Source of the DNA: Polytrichum commune | Lineage: Eukaryota > Streptophyta > Polytrichopsida > Polytrichales > Polytrichaceae | DNA length: 64,000 nt | Direction: 5' to 3' | NCBI GenBank assembly: GCA_950295325.1 | Contig: OX485803.1 | Location: 13,642,001-13,706,000 of the forward strand | In this document: positions 49,266 through 60,506 of the stretch, one piece after another | How positions within the stretch are numbered: the stretch's first letter is position 1 | How the letters are laid out: the number at the start of each line of letters is the position of its first letter | Notes under the pieces: generated by a model | What the model was told of the DNA's origin: nothing | The model's database searches: none | Seen by the model: only the letters and a program-made list of their open reading frames with translations | Position numbers and translations under genes: made by a program

Positions 49266-49870
49266 GTGGAAAAACTCCAAATTGGTACAAGTTATCACAA
49301 GAAGCCAAAGATATACATTGGAACCGTAGGGGAGAAGAAGAGGCCAACGACGAAGATTGAAAAATACAAGGGATCAAGTACAAACGATGTAACGGATGAA
49401 GAAGGTAAGAAAGATGAAGGAGGAAAAAATAATAAAAATGAGCCACCAAAAATGTAAAGATAAATTCGCCAAATTGTATGACCATTTAATGCTTCATTAA
49501 ATTGCATGTTTACTTTCATCATTTCTTCGTGAAGTTTTTACGTACGTAATCATTGCAACTGCAAGTAGTTGCAATAGATGAAGAAGCCCCACCATCCTCC
49601 ACATTTTCAACAGGGGATGTTGTGGAAGTGATGAATTATGGAGAGGGGGAGGACGAAAAGGTAGTTGCACATGGAAAAACGACAAACGTAGAAGGAGGTA
49701 CATTGCATGAAGTTATAATATATGAAGGTTGTGTGTCTCTGGAAGTGCAGAGGAGCCACAACGATGAGTATAACCTCTTCAAAATCATAGAATTGGATGA
49801 CCCTCCCATCAAGAAGATTGGAGAAGTTATAAGAGACTTTATAATGTAGCCACCAATTTTCTATGCCATG
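49266..49870 (+). pseudogene. decayed transposon-related ORF fragment
   Basis: Two adjacent open pieces, 49266-49457 (Lys/Glu-rich) and 49553-49849. The second has the shape of the C-terminal domain that follows many plant En/Spm-type or 'plant transposon protein' ORFs: an acidic stretch, HEVIIYEGCVSLEVQRSH, then IKKIGEVIRDFIM immediately followed by TAG and PPIF. In the family this spot reads G-x-AI-x3-V-x-WP, so the TAG probably replaces a TGG Trp codon. No catalytic domain is present. The family assignment is from memory and tentative; the alternative is a chance open frame. Confidence 0.35.
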
Positions 49871-50444
49871 TATGTATAGAATCGCAGGTAAATGTAGGAA
49901 ACACGTTCTGGGTAGATGATGGGTAATAGTATATATCATCTGCTTAGTGGATGACATGTGTATGTAAAATGTCTCATAGTATTATCACATTGGGGTTCCC
50001 AACGGGGAAGAGTTCCCATGCAGATGCGGCCAAGAAGACCAGGCAATGAAGGAGGTGTGGGAAGGACGGGGCCCAGCCAAATGAAGATGTGATCTAACCC
50101 GGGGCATAATAAGTATACTTATATGGTTTACAACTCCATGTCCACAATTTTTCTTTTCAGAGCAGTGAAAATGTTCTCCCTACCATCTGCTATGATTTTA
50201 TATGTCTGTAATATAATACTTGTTGCTTAGGGGTAAACGTTGTGTTCCCATGCATCAAAGAAGGATATGGTGTTAAGCTGAAGAGATTGCCTCCTCAAAT
50301 CATTCATAGTACCTTCAAATAAGGTGCGGAACATAAGAACTACCGTGTTAACAATATTAAGTGCCGCATGCGTCATTAGCAAATGGTCCAAATTAGATGC
50401 TTGGAGGTTTAAAAGTGCCACATCCGTCGATTACCAACATGCCA
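49871..50444. other. gene-free spacer
   Basis: No feature recognised. Confidence 0.5.
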
Positions 50445-50790
50445 CTATTTGTTAACATAGGTAATTTTTTGAAGTGCAGAATTATTTGTGGTATGGCATT
50501 TAGCGTAGCACATTGGAGTGCTTGAGATGATAGTTTTTCGTTCTAGAATGCATGAGGAAGATGTTGTTTGCATTTCAGTATGCAAGTTGAAGATATTATT
50601 GTGTTGCATACTAATGACAAGTGCCATGTGTTCATACTTATGGTCAACTTGTTGACCATTGTGTAACCTAGTCATAACCCTCATGATATTGTTGAGCATA
50701 CTAATTTCAAAAAATTAGTAAGCAAACTAACACAAAGTGCCGATAGGTTATTGGCCGTTAATGTAACCTAGCATAGGCCTCATAACATGG
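50445..50790 (-). repeat. dispersed repeat, inverted relative of 25.0-25.3 kb
   Basis: Reverse complement of this stretch resembles about 25060-25290: both contain ACAATGG..CA..AAGTTGACCATAAGT and CACTTG(G)CATTAGTATGC. The similarity continues to CACTCCAATGTGCTA. No coding frame is preserved. Confidence 0.7.
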
Positions 50791-50793
50791 TAA

Positions 50794-51354
50794 GGGCTAG
50801 TTTACACCATGGACCATGAAGTCGGACCATGGAAGATGGCCTTTTTCCATGGTCCAACTTGATGGTCCAACTTCCATTGTCGGATTTCTTAGAGAATCAG
50901 TTTACAAAGCCTTTGGGCCCCTCATTAGGTGTAAATTGAATGTGGACCAAGAGGAATGATCATGCACCAAAAAGTTAATGTGTTGATTTTTTTGATATAT
51001 GCCCAAAAAGGGCAATTGATTTATTTTTTTAAAGTTTGGCCATTACCTTATCTTCTCTTGTCTTCTCCAAAGAAAAAATCATTAAAAAACTATTATAAAA
51101 ACATTTCTCTACCATGGGCCCTTGTGTTTTTCTACTAGACCACCTCGTTTACCTCTCCCACTGCAAAATCCGTTGGACCATGTCAGTGAATAATGTAGGC
51201 CTTGAAATATGTCTTTTGAAGACCTCAAACTCCATGGTCACTCTGACAATCTTTCCCTTGGTGTAAACGAAGTGGTTCCAGAACGAGTTCAACAGCCAAT
51301 CACAGATTTTACAAGACTTGGGACAACTTCATGGTCCATGGTGTAACCAACCCC
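50794..51354. mobile_element. Tourist-like (PIF/Harbinger) MITE, 561 bp
   Basis: Inverted ends of about 29 bp: the left begins GGGCTAGTTTACACCATGG and the right, reverse-complemented, begins GGGGTTGGTTACACCATGG; the shared core TTACACCATGGACCATGAAG is exact. Both sides carry TAA (50791-50793 and 51355-51357), the preferred 3-bp target duplication of PIF/Harbinger elements. Many TGGTCCA/TGGACCA motifs lie inside. It encodes no transposase. Confidence 0.88.
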
Positions 51355-53049
51355 TAAGTGACATTGTTACGCATGTGACACTAACGGCCTAAAGTTCACA
51401 CATTGTAACTCACATCCTCTCAAAATGACCCGATTTTGATAATGTGATTGTTGTATCAAGTTCTCTACATATTAAGAACCTGAATAGGTGCTCTTCAAGA
51501 GCGTTGATCAACCTACATAGGAATCAAAGATCATATACATCAACATATTTGCAGTAAACCTCCTGGTGTCATAGAGCCCTTCACTAAAAGGTGGCGTGCC
51601 CTGCTGCAACCGAAGTGGCTCTTCATGTACCCTTGCTTCCTCAAGCATGATTAACATGATAAGAGTTTACAATACGAGCATGGATTCACAAAGAATCAAA
51701 TGTTTCTCAACCCGTTGCATGAAATGAAGTTCACAAACGTAGTGTTCTCCGTTTACAAAGTTCTCGGGGAGGAGGCTTATAGTCCTTTTCCGAAATGCTG
51801 CCCTCTGAGGCGGCCACGTCACCAGTTACTGTGCTTCTCAACTCCTACCTTAATGAACCAAATGGAGAGCAACACCTCATACATAGTGGAGGATAATGAG
51901 TCCTCAGCTCAAAATAACTATACGAAAAATAAGTAGGCATCATTTTTCTGAGCTCTACACTAAACATTGTATTTAGTGTCACATACTGTTTGGAGTTACA
52001 CAATGCTATTTAGTGTAGTTTCTCTACACTGATATGTGCAATCAAGTTGTGCCACATCATTTTATTAAAATTTCACACTATTTTTCACATTTACTATCAC
52101 AATAACAAAGTACATGATTTTTTTTGTTTTTTTTGGGGGGGGGGGGCTATGGTCGCTATTATGAACAAAAAGCAGTATTAAGTTTTTGTAATATGATTCT
52201 TACCCAAGATAAATTGCATGAGTAAAGAGGCAACTTATTTGCAAAGGTGACCTAATTGCATATATGATCATAGACATAGAGTTAGGGTGGATTTGCATTA
52301 GGGTCCGTGTCCAAGAAACTTGGGGTCCTAAACACCCCTTAATGCACGCTATTTTTGGACTCAAGATTGGACATGAGCTTGAAGATTGGGTTTTCAAACT
52401 AGAAGTATTTTCTTGAGTGCAAACTGCCAAGATTTAAAGGGAAAGTGATGCCACATCAACACCACTTCTCTTTTTTATACCTTGGACCCAAACCCTAGTG
52501 TAATTTTTTGGGTCCAAATCTTGCTATAAACCAATTGGATTGTGTGATTCTAGGGTTTCTTTGTCTTGGACCCTAGTGTACCTTTAAAGTGCATAGGTAT
52601 TTGTTCCATTATGAAGTGGGGGTTAGCAACCACAATGACATTCTCGAGGATGTTGTGATTAATCAAACAAAGTTCCTACAAGAATCAGGTTTACTAATTT
52701 AATAAACAAATGCGATGTCTCTATAACTAACTAGGAATGGACTAACTAGGTAATCCTTGAGGGCCAGGAAGTTCCTAGCCTTGGGGGATTACTAGGCATA
52801 GCCATTTTGATAACGTTCCCTCTTGATCCTCCATTTATGGAGATCAACCTAAGGTAGGTGTTTAAAACCAACACTTTGAACAATTTAGCCCTATTTGTTT
52901 AGTCCATTTGGATTAGTGGTATGCATGATTGGTCTAGGAGATTGGCTTATACATAGTAAAATTTTATAAATGAATAAATAGTAGCACATCATGTGAATAT
53001 ACTACAATTTTTTGAATCAATTACACCCTAGCTTCCTAAATATATACCC
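51355..53049. other. gene-free stretch
   Basis: No gene. It holds the small MITE at 51955-52018 and a T-run followed by a G-run at about 52119-52146. Confidence 0.5.
51955..52018. mobile_element. 64-bp internally deleted TACACTAAAT-family MITE
   Basis: It starts CTACACTAAACAT and ends ATTTAGTGTAG. Between the ends it matches the left part of 24430-24657 (TTTAGTGTCACATA and TTTGGAGTTACA), so it looks like a deletion derivative of that element. Confidence 0.65.
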
Positions 53050-53290
53050 ACACTATTTCCACTACAATCGACTTCCAAAACCATCCCAACACTCGCCAAA
53101 ACCAACCATGCTTTCTCTAGAACCCATCCCCACCTTTTGCCAAAACCACCTCCACACTAAAACCAACACTACACCCAATAAAAAAAAATTAATCTTTTAT
53201 AACCCCTAGTTACATTCCAACACTTGTCCGCATTCTCTCAAAGCCACCCTACTTTTCACCCAAATCCACCCTTGCTTTGCACTGGAGACA
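53050..53290 (+). repeat. dispersed AAAACCAAC-rich repeat copy
   Basis: Resembles 21890-22390: shares AAAACCAACCATGCTTTCTC, AACACTACACCCAAT and CACCCAAATCCACCC in the same order. Non-coding. Confidence 0.7.
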
Positions 53291-54870
53291 TTCGAACGGT
53301 CTAAGGTGTGTCCCCGGGATGAGATTAGGAGGCATGCATAGGTGTTGGTTCTGGGTGGGGTGTTGGTTATAGCACCCTCTACCTTAGATTGAGCATAAGG
53401 GAGTGAGAGGGTTATGCTATGGGGAAGTCGTCCTCTTCCCACAGTCCCGGAATGTCACCAAATGCACAAAAACAGGTTTGTACTGCAATAGCCATTGTGA
53501 GATAACGGCAAACACCACAATGAGCCACAAAATAAGGACCGTAACAAAACAGTCTGTGCGCATATTTCCAGGAGCATACTGAAGAAGAAGAAGAAGAAGA
53601 AGAAGAACGGATCGATCCCAGGACAGGATCTCAGGCCAAGTGAGGTCTTCACCTACCTCATAACCACCAGAAAAACCCAAAAAGCAACAACCCTGCAGTA
53701 AATGCAAACTAGGAATGATCAACCAACTGTGCTACTGGAGTACTTTCTGGTGAACAGCTCTTCATGACAACATGTGCAAACAAACAACAGACTGACTGTT
53801 CACTCTTGTCATATTTCGCCACTTCTTCGATACTGTGAACGAAATACCTACACGTCCTGACATAAGAGAAAGGCCCCTCCATTAAAAAGGAAAAAAAAAA
53901 ACTCAAACTACGTACCTCCGTATAGCCTCGAAAAGCTACAAGTTAAGGACAGTAAGGTCCAAGAGCAACCCGTCATGTATTACAGCTCAAAAGAATGAGT
54001 AGGGCCTCTGCCACCCGACAGTCTTTTTTGAGCTCCTGTCAATTTTGATCGTACATGATTGTCTGCATACCTTGTACCTGATCAACAAAGAAAGCCTACG
54101 AGGGGAAGATCTGGCCATGGTTTAGCTTGGACTTCTCCCTAGGAGATCAAGCATGGAAACTAGAATCACTGTCAAATAAAAGGGCTTGCTACTTAATTAG
54201 CAAAGTGCTGATCATCGTATTCAGCAACTCTGCAATCCACGGCACTTTGTTACTGCAGGAAATAACTGGACACACAAAATTTTAGGTTTACTCGTTACAA
54301 AGTAGATTAAGTATGATATCCATTTGCTGAAGTTGATTCAATGAATCACAATTAGAGTGCAACCAAAGACATAATCCTTGCCATAGAGTGGATGAGATCA
54401 ACAGATAAAGATTGAAGCCCATGAGACACAGTACTCAATGCAGAGAAAAGTAAAACTTGTTTCAACAGTGGATGGTTTACCCACTGAAAACAAACTACTG
54501 TTTAGCATATTTTAGAACAATGTTGACTGAAGTCTACACTAAGTTCCATGACTACAAATTACATCCCACTAGTTCTGTACAACAACCTACACTTCTCTAC
54601 CCCAAGTATCATCACCTTTACACCAAATTCAGACTACCGAAACTTTCCTACCACCCAGGCATTTTGAAACTTACATCTCAATCTGCACTTGGATACACCT
54701 GAACAAATTTTCTGATGGATATGAGATACAATGACTGGTATATTGACCCTGCCTATCACCAGAGACTGGCATCACTAAGAAAATGGAATTTGCCTCAAAA
54801 AGGTTATTACACCTGCAATGTGCCATCTCACAAGGTAGCATAAGGACTTCACTACAGCACATATTGGTCA
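53291..54870. other. 3' flank of the PP2C gene
   Basis: Downstream of the PP2C stop codon on the minus strand; the part next to 54870 should be its 3' untranslated region. A GAA microsatellite lies at 53581-53606. No other gene recognised. Confidence 0.5.
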
Positions 54871-57800
54871 TCATAATGACTTTGATGACGGGTTTGCAAG
54901 CCCAGACTTGGCATTTGTGATATAAGATACAATGACAGTGATGTCGTCCATCTTGCCTCCATAGAACCTGAAGCCAGCCTCTTGAGCAGCAGTCGAGAAA
55001 GGGGTTTGTCTGTTGCGATCACCCGCTCTCTCTCTTGCAAGGGCGACAATGTTTTCGGCTGTAACCTGAGGGGCCAGCCCAGCCCGAGTGGAGTGAACTA
55101 CAACTCCCATCAACTCATTATCATACAGGTTGTCAAACAGGCCATCTGTGCCTGCAACAATAACATCTCCTGCAGCGACTTGCAATGAAAATACCTGCCA
55201 ATAGCCAACCGACAATATGAGTTACAAAATTCAAATACCCAGAACCTAACAGGGCTTTTGATCTGATCTTTGTTGATCAAGATGAATTTGAGTATCATAT
55301 GCTTCTTAGCATCATTCATTTTCCCAGAACCTAAGAGGCTTTTTGATCTGATCATTGTTGATCAAGATAAATTTGAGTATCATATGATTCTTAGCATCAG
55401 TCATTTGTACTAATGCTTTGTGTACAATCCTGGATCAGAAGTCTTAGTTCGACAAATACCACCAAGAGAATGTTCTAAAAACTAGTGTTCACGGATAGCA
55501 GATACAACAAGGTTAACTATAGATTCACAAGCAATGAAACAATAATAAGTGAGGAGTGGTGGTCTTACCTCAGCAGCACTAGGAGGGTCACTGCCACCAC
55601 TCTCCAGCTGGAAAGGTATGTTGAATTGATGTTGTTGAACTGGGGACTTAAAGATGGTACGGCCATTCCTCATTAACACAAACCCACTGTCACCAAGGTT
55701 TGCAGCTTGTAGACCCTGGATCACAAATTCCAAAGATGTTCTTAGCTGGCAAGTCCTATTAAGATGTTTTACCACTGCTCACTAATATTCATCTCAAACA
55801 ATACAATTCGTCCTAGAGTATATTGTATCATTTTAGAACTAATTGGAGAGATAATCCAGGTGCATATACTCGATGTTCACTAGATGCATTCCATAAGGAC
55901 TAAACCCATAAATCCCATGACGCTGCAAAGACCAGCAAAAGCTTCCACTTGTTACATTGCGACTTCCTCAACATGATTCCACAAAGCTAAATCTCCACCT
56001 CAACCCTCACTCTTAAAATAAAATTATGGTCCATAAATGCATGAAGATGGTCAGAGATACTTACATAATCAGAGAGGGCAAGGATACATGCAGTGGAGGA
56101 ACCACGGCACTTGGTCCTTGCATGGGCATAACGCATGACACGGGCTGGATCAATGTAACCATGAGGTTCCTGAGCAACAGCTATCATAGACTGTGACATG
56201 AGCTCTCTAGCATATTCACCAGCATTGACTCCAACATCGGCCCAGCCCCCAACTCCATCAGCTACCCCAACAACTTGCTCATCTGAACAGATGAAATAGG
56301 CATCTTCACCTCCTGTTTTCACTTTGTTTGGATGAGGAAGGCAGCATGCACCAGAAAGAAGCCTCAGAGATCTGTTGTTGACTCCCTCCCTGCATCATGG
56401 ACACAATTACAAACATTACAAACAAAACCCTGCTCCATTCACAAACAGGTGCAAACCTCTCAAGTACATCCATGCCATATGCCAATTTAGGTACTGTCCT
56501 AATTATATGAACCACCAACAGTTAGATCATCCTCTAACTCATCATGACTTTTGATAGAGAGTTGGTCGTTTTGCACACAAGACCTTCCATTGTTCGGCGA
56601 ATTTTACGTGCATGCTTGGAGGTCTGAAAGAAGAACAACCTATATTGGTTCCTTTATGGTCAAACTCCTTTTGGCATGCCAATAGCTGCTAAAATGAGTT
56701 TGGCCTTCAATTAACCAAAATTGGTTGCTCTTTTCAAATTCAAACACAACCTCTGAACACCAACCACAGGTGAAAAAGATATTATTGTAGAGCAAAACAA
56801 AAAATGGAAAATCCAAGTGGACCAACTCCAATCAAAGAAATTGTCACATTGAGTAAAAAGATGACTCTAATGTCCTAAATTTATGATCCACAAACAATGT
56901 CCACAAATGCAGGTCAATTAGGCATCAGAATAAAGTTCTTACTGGTCTGAGTTCCTTGATTGCTCCTCAGAGTACTCTGCCTCATGATTCTCATCGGCAA
57001 CTGAGCCTGGTGATTCCGCCCCTGCCAAGCTCACATCATGCAATGTTCTCCTAAATGACTCCCCAACGGCCGGTAGAGATGCACCAGGCTGAAGGAAATG
57101 ATATGCAAACGACCAATTGAGTGCTTGCTGGATCCCCAGAGCACCCTGCACTGCAAATTTCTCAAGCACCCTCCAGTCGAGCTGGTTATAATTTCCTCTT
57201 TTCCCCGCCACATCTCCTCTTTCTGCTGGGTCTGAATTCTCCTTTCCTTCAAATACATCCTTGATGCTGCTTGTGACCATCATCCGGGTGTCTGTCCTCG
57301 ACACTTTCGCCTCATATTTGAGGCCTCCCTCTTCCACGGCCCCATTTGGTTCTGGAAAGAAGTCTCTGTCATACCATGTTCGTTCTCTCAGATTATCAGG
57401 CGTTGCCGACGAGAACAACGCAATGACTTGCTTGGAGACATTCCTTTTCTCCTTTTGCAGACGAGACCGCCCCGGAAGCTGTACCGACAACAAGGATAAC
57501 CCTTTGTCCTCTCGCAGGCTGCTGCTGCTGCCATTGACATCCCCTGCGCATTCTAGTGCGGTGGTATATCCACAGCTTTGCAGTAAGGGGCCATGGATTG
57601 AGGGAGTGGCAAACACGCGAGTTAACGCCTCCGTCGCGGATAAGCTCTGATGATGAATTGGATCAACAGTCGAAGGCTGGTGATGATCTGCTGCGGGCGT
57701 CCGGCTGGTTGAGAAGAATTTGGAGAAGAACGAAGAAACAAAAGGATGGCGTGAGGGTGCTGCTGGACTCGTAGGAGAAGAAGGAACAGACGAAGCTCCT

Positions 57801-57958
57801 CCTGAAGATGATTTCGCGTTGTTGCAAGAGCTCAAAGTAGTTTTCTTCTCAAACACTGGCTTCAGGCGGCTCCCTGATGAAGCTAGCTCTCCTTTGTACC
57901 CGGATGATGTTGACCTAAAGCTTGCTTTCAGCTTCCATAAATTGTGCAACGATGGCAT
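54871..57958 (-). CDS. protein phosphatase 2C (PP2C55/PP2C80-like), four coding exons
   Basis: Mg/Mn-dependent Ser/Thr phosphatase gene, 603 residues. Coding exons are 57958-56943, 56389-56065, 55715-55569 and 55194-54871. The introns (56942-56390, 56064-55716, 55568-55195) all start GTAAG and end CAG, and the frame joins exactly (split Gln codon at 339, then phase 0 twice). The first ATG is at 57958; upstream there is only a TTG-started extension, then a stop. The catalytic domain spans about 345-590: TGGEDAYF (E367, D368), GVADGVGGW (D383), AANLGDSGF, AGTDGLFDNL (D513) and GGKMDDITVIVSYI (D579, D580), so the metal-binding acids are present. The family resembles Arabidopsis PP2C 55/80-type proteins, several of which are organellar. 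Residues 1-40 are basic and Ser-rich with few acids, compatible with a transit peptide. Residues 40-340 are low-complexity or poorly conserved linker. Confidence 0.93.
55238..55405 (-). repeat. tandem duplication inside PP2C intron 3
   Basis: Two copies of about 84 bp (55238-55321 and 55322-55405), sharing CCCAGAACCTAA and TTGATCAAGAT(G/A)AATTTGAG, with a handful of differences. They lie wholly within the intron and do not touch the splice sites. Confidence 0.85.
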
Positions 57959-59261
57959 CTTTGAGGCCACGAAGATAATGATGCACAAGGGTCAGACTAT
58001 GACATCAACTCCTACCATAGCCATCAAAACCTCCACACCTCACATACATACATCACACATGAACTCACATACATACTCCTCCCCTCCCCTCAGCAATCCC
58101 AATCCTCCAAACCACTCACAAACAGCAACCTCAAACCCAAACCCTATCTTCTGCCAAACTCCCCTACTCCGCAACCTCGGCCTACACCAAATCGACAGGA
58201 AACAAACAGACATTCACACAACAATTTTCAATCTCTCACTAACAAATGCATGGCCCACCTTCTCCACCGCAGCTTAACTCACACCTTCCCTTTCCAAGAA
58301 CCCCACCCGCCAACTGTGGTCGCCACACGTCACAAATCCAACCACCTTTTCCTTTCCTCCCTCTCACCACCGCCACGAGGCACGTGACGATGATGCCGCC
58401 ACCTTAGCACACGCAAATGTCTCCCTACTACGTGATGTTCTTCTTCTTTCCCGCAAATGGCTGGGCATCAGCAGTTTGCAAACGGCTGCAGAAGCGGCAG
58501 ACAGCAACATGTTCAACCCGCATGCGAAGTGAAATGTGCATCTATATATCTATCCTATCTATCTGCGTAAGTAAAGTACTAAAAGGTTTGAAGAGAGAAG
58601 AGAGGATGGATGTAGTAATAGGCTCGGTAAGGAGAATCGAGGGCCGGCTGCGATTCTTCCAGCGCTGCTCGCCTGGCTGGCTGGCTGGCGATGGCGACGG
58701 AGTCTGGAGCGTAAGCTTAAGTAACGAAACACCAAGACAGGAAGAACATCAGGCAGCGGAAGCAACTCGCCGGACAGTTTCTGTCCACCTTGCCAGCGTA
58801 ACCGTCCCTCAACTCTCATTCATCCTATAGGTTTCATCCGCTTTTGCCCTTCCTCATCCGCCAGTTGTGTTGTCACGCGCTCTATTTCTGATCAATAAGC
58901 GTTTCAGTCTGGATGGCATCCATAATCCACATTCATCCGCGTCCGCTCCTTTCTCGTCCACCAGATGTATTTTCACGTCCGAAGTGGGCCCCATGGTTTT
59001 CTCGTCTATTTCCGTGGTGTCGTCTGTGTTTCATCCATCCATACGTCTCAAAGGTCCACAAGTTCTAACCACCAGTCTTTCCCCTTCCGCCAAACCCGAC
59101 AGTTCTCATCCACGGGTGTTTTGGGTGTAGCGTATAGGTTCCATCCTTTACAAAAGGGATATTCTCCATCATTCCTCTCATTTGTCATCCACCATGTCCA
59201 CAGGATTGCTTCTCTTCTCATCCATAGGCGCACTCAGTCCCTTCATTTCATCCACGAGGGT
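57959..59261 (-). promoter_or_regulatory. PP2C 5' leader and promoter region
   Basis: About 1.3 kb between the PP2C start codon and the hAT element. A TATATAG-like stretch on the minus strand at 58541-58548 could serve as a TATA box, giving a leader of roughly 0.55 kb; this is a guess from position and sequence only. A GGCT repeat lies near 58672-58690. Forward open frames 57720-58277 and 58417-58830 have no domain and are not annotated. Confidence 0.35.
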
Positions 59262-59719
59262 CTTGTGTGCAATGAACGGGGAGTACCGAACTTTAGTTAC
59301 GAGCTAGCCGAAATTTTTTGAAGATTTCCGAATGAGTTTGCAATGATTCGGATGAGGTACCGACCTAAAATTAGAAAGGTCGGAAATTGACCGGTTGAAA
59401 TGAGAAAATATCGGCAATATAGCCGGTTGAGGCATCATATTTTAGGATATTTACCGAGCCAATTTTAAAATTTTAGGCAAGTAGCCGAAGGGATTAGGGA
59501 TAGGGCGCATACACCTCAAGCTTGCGTCCGACGCATACACCTCAAGCTTGCCAAACATGGAAGGTTTTGTAAGAAACTCCCTACCAAACTCATTTGAATT
59601 AAAGGATAACTCTATTACCCTAGTAAAAAAAAAATTCCCTATCCCTAATACTAGAGTCATAACTCATAAGGTTAAGATTCTAAGAACCATGAAGGCTAAG
59701 TAATTTAGGGAAGGTTCCA

Positions 59720-60506
59720 TTCACAAGGCCGATTAGGGTTTTGAGCCGCTCTAAGCATCCAAGGACACTCTGTCACGAGTATAAGGAGCTGGAGTCCTTT
59801 CTACAGAGTATCTCACTCGTCCATGGGGATTTCTCTCTGTGCCGAGTGCTCTCTCTACTGCTCTTCCGCTTCTGCTACATTCATCTTGATTTGCTATCTA
59901 GATTTGGGTGCGAAGAGGAGTTTCTGCTTGATGTGGGACAGTGGGTGCTGCTAGCCTGCGAGGAGGTCAGTTTCGGCGGAGCGCGCACAGATCGCTCACC
60001 TACCTGCTGCGTGCTGCTACCAGTTTGAACTTCGAAGGTCACTCCGTAATCGTCTACAGATCGCTCTTTAGCTTCCGGACTCGCCACAGGGTATGTCACT
60101 GATTCGATTTTGTGTTGAATATGTTCAGAGTTCAAAGTTCAAAGTTCACGAAAGTTGATATTTTGAGTCAAATCTGTTCAGAGTTCAGAGATCAGAGTCA
60201 TCGAGTTCATGAAAGTTTTGATTTTGAGTCAAATCTGAGTTCAAAGTTCAGAGTTCACGAAAGTTGATAGGGTGTGTCGAATCTGTTCAGAGTTCAGAGT
60301 TGATAATTTGAGTCGAATCTGAGTTCAAATATCAGAGTTCACGAAAGTTGATAGGGTGTGTCGAATCTGTTCAGAGTTCAGAGTTCAGAGTTCACGAAAG
60401 TTGATATTTTGAGTCGAATCTGATGTAGAATTTCATTATCGCCAACCTGATCAGAATGCAGAGTTCATGAAATTTTCTTACATGAAATGTGGGCTAGGAA
60501 TTAGGA
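59720..60506 (+). promoter_or_regulatory. hAT transposase 5' leader with probable intron
   Basis: About 59740-60090 is more GC-balanced than its surroundings and has no long frame joined to the transposase, so it may be an untranslated exon. CACAGG followed by GTATGT at 60091 is a good 5' splice site, and CTAG or TTAG at about 60494-60504 could be the 3' site just before the transposase ATG. This is inference from sequence only. Confidence 0.4.
60122..60425 (+). repeat. short tandem repeats inside the hAT leader intron
   Basis: About six imperfect units of 35-60 bp built from GTTCACGAAAGTTGATA, TTTTGAGTC(A/G)AATCTG and strings of GTTCAGA. They precede the transposase start by about 80 bp and might be regulatory or binding sites. 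Confidence 0.8.

Noticed and set aside
57261-58277. Long forward open frames across PP2C exon 1
   Set aside because: They are antisense to a well-supported, frame-consistent PP2C exon and show no protein family.
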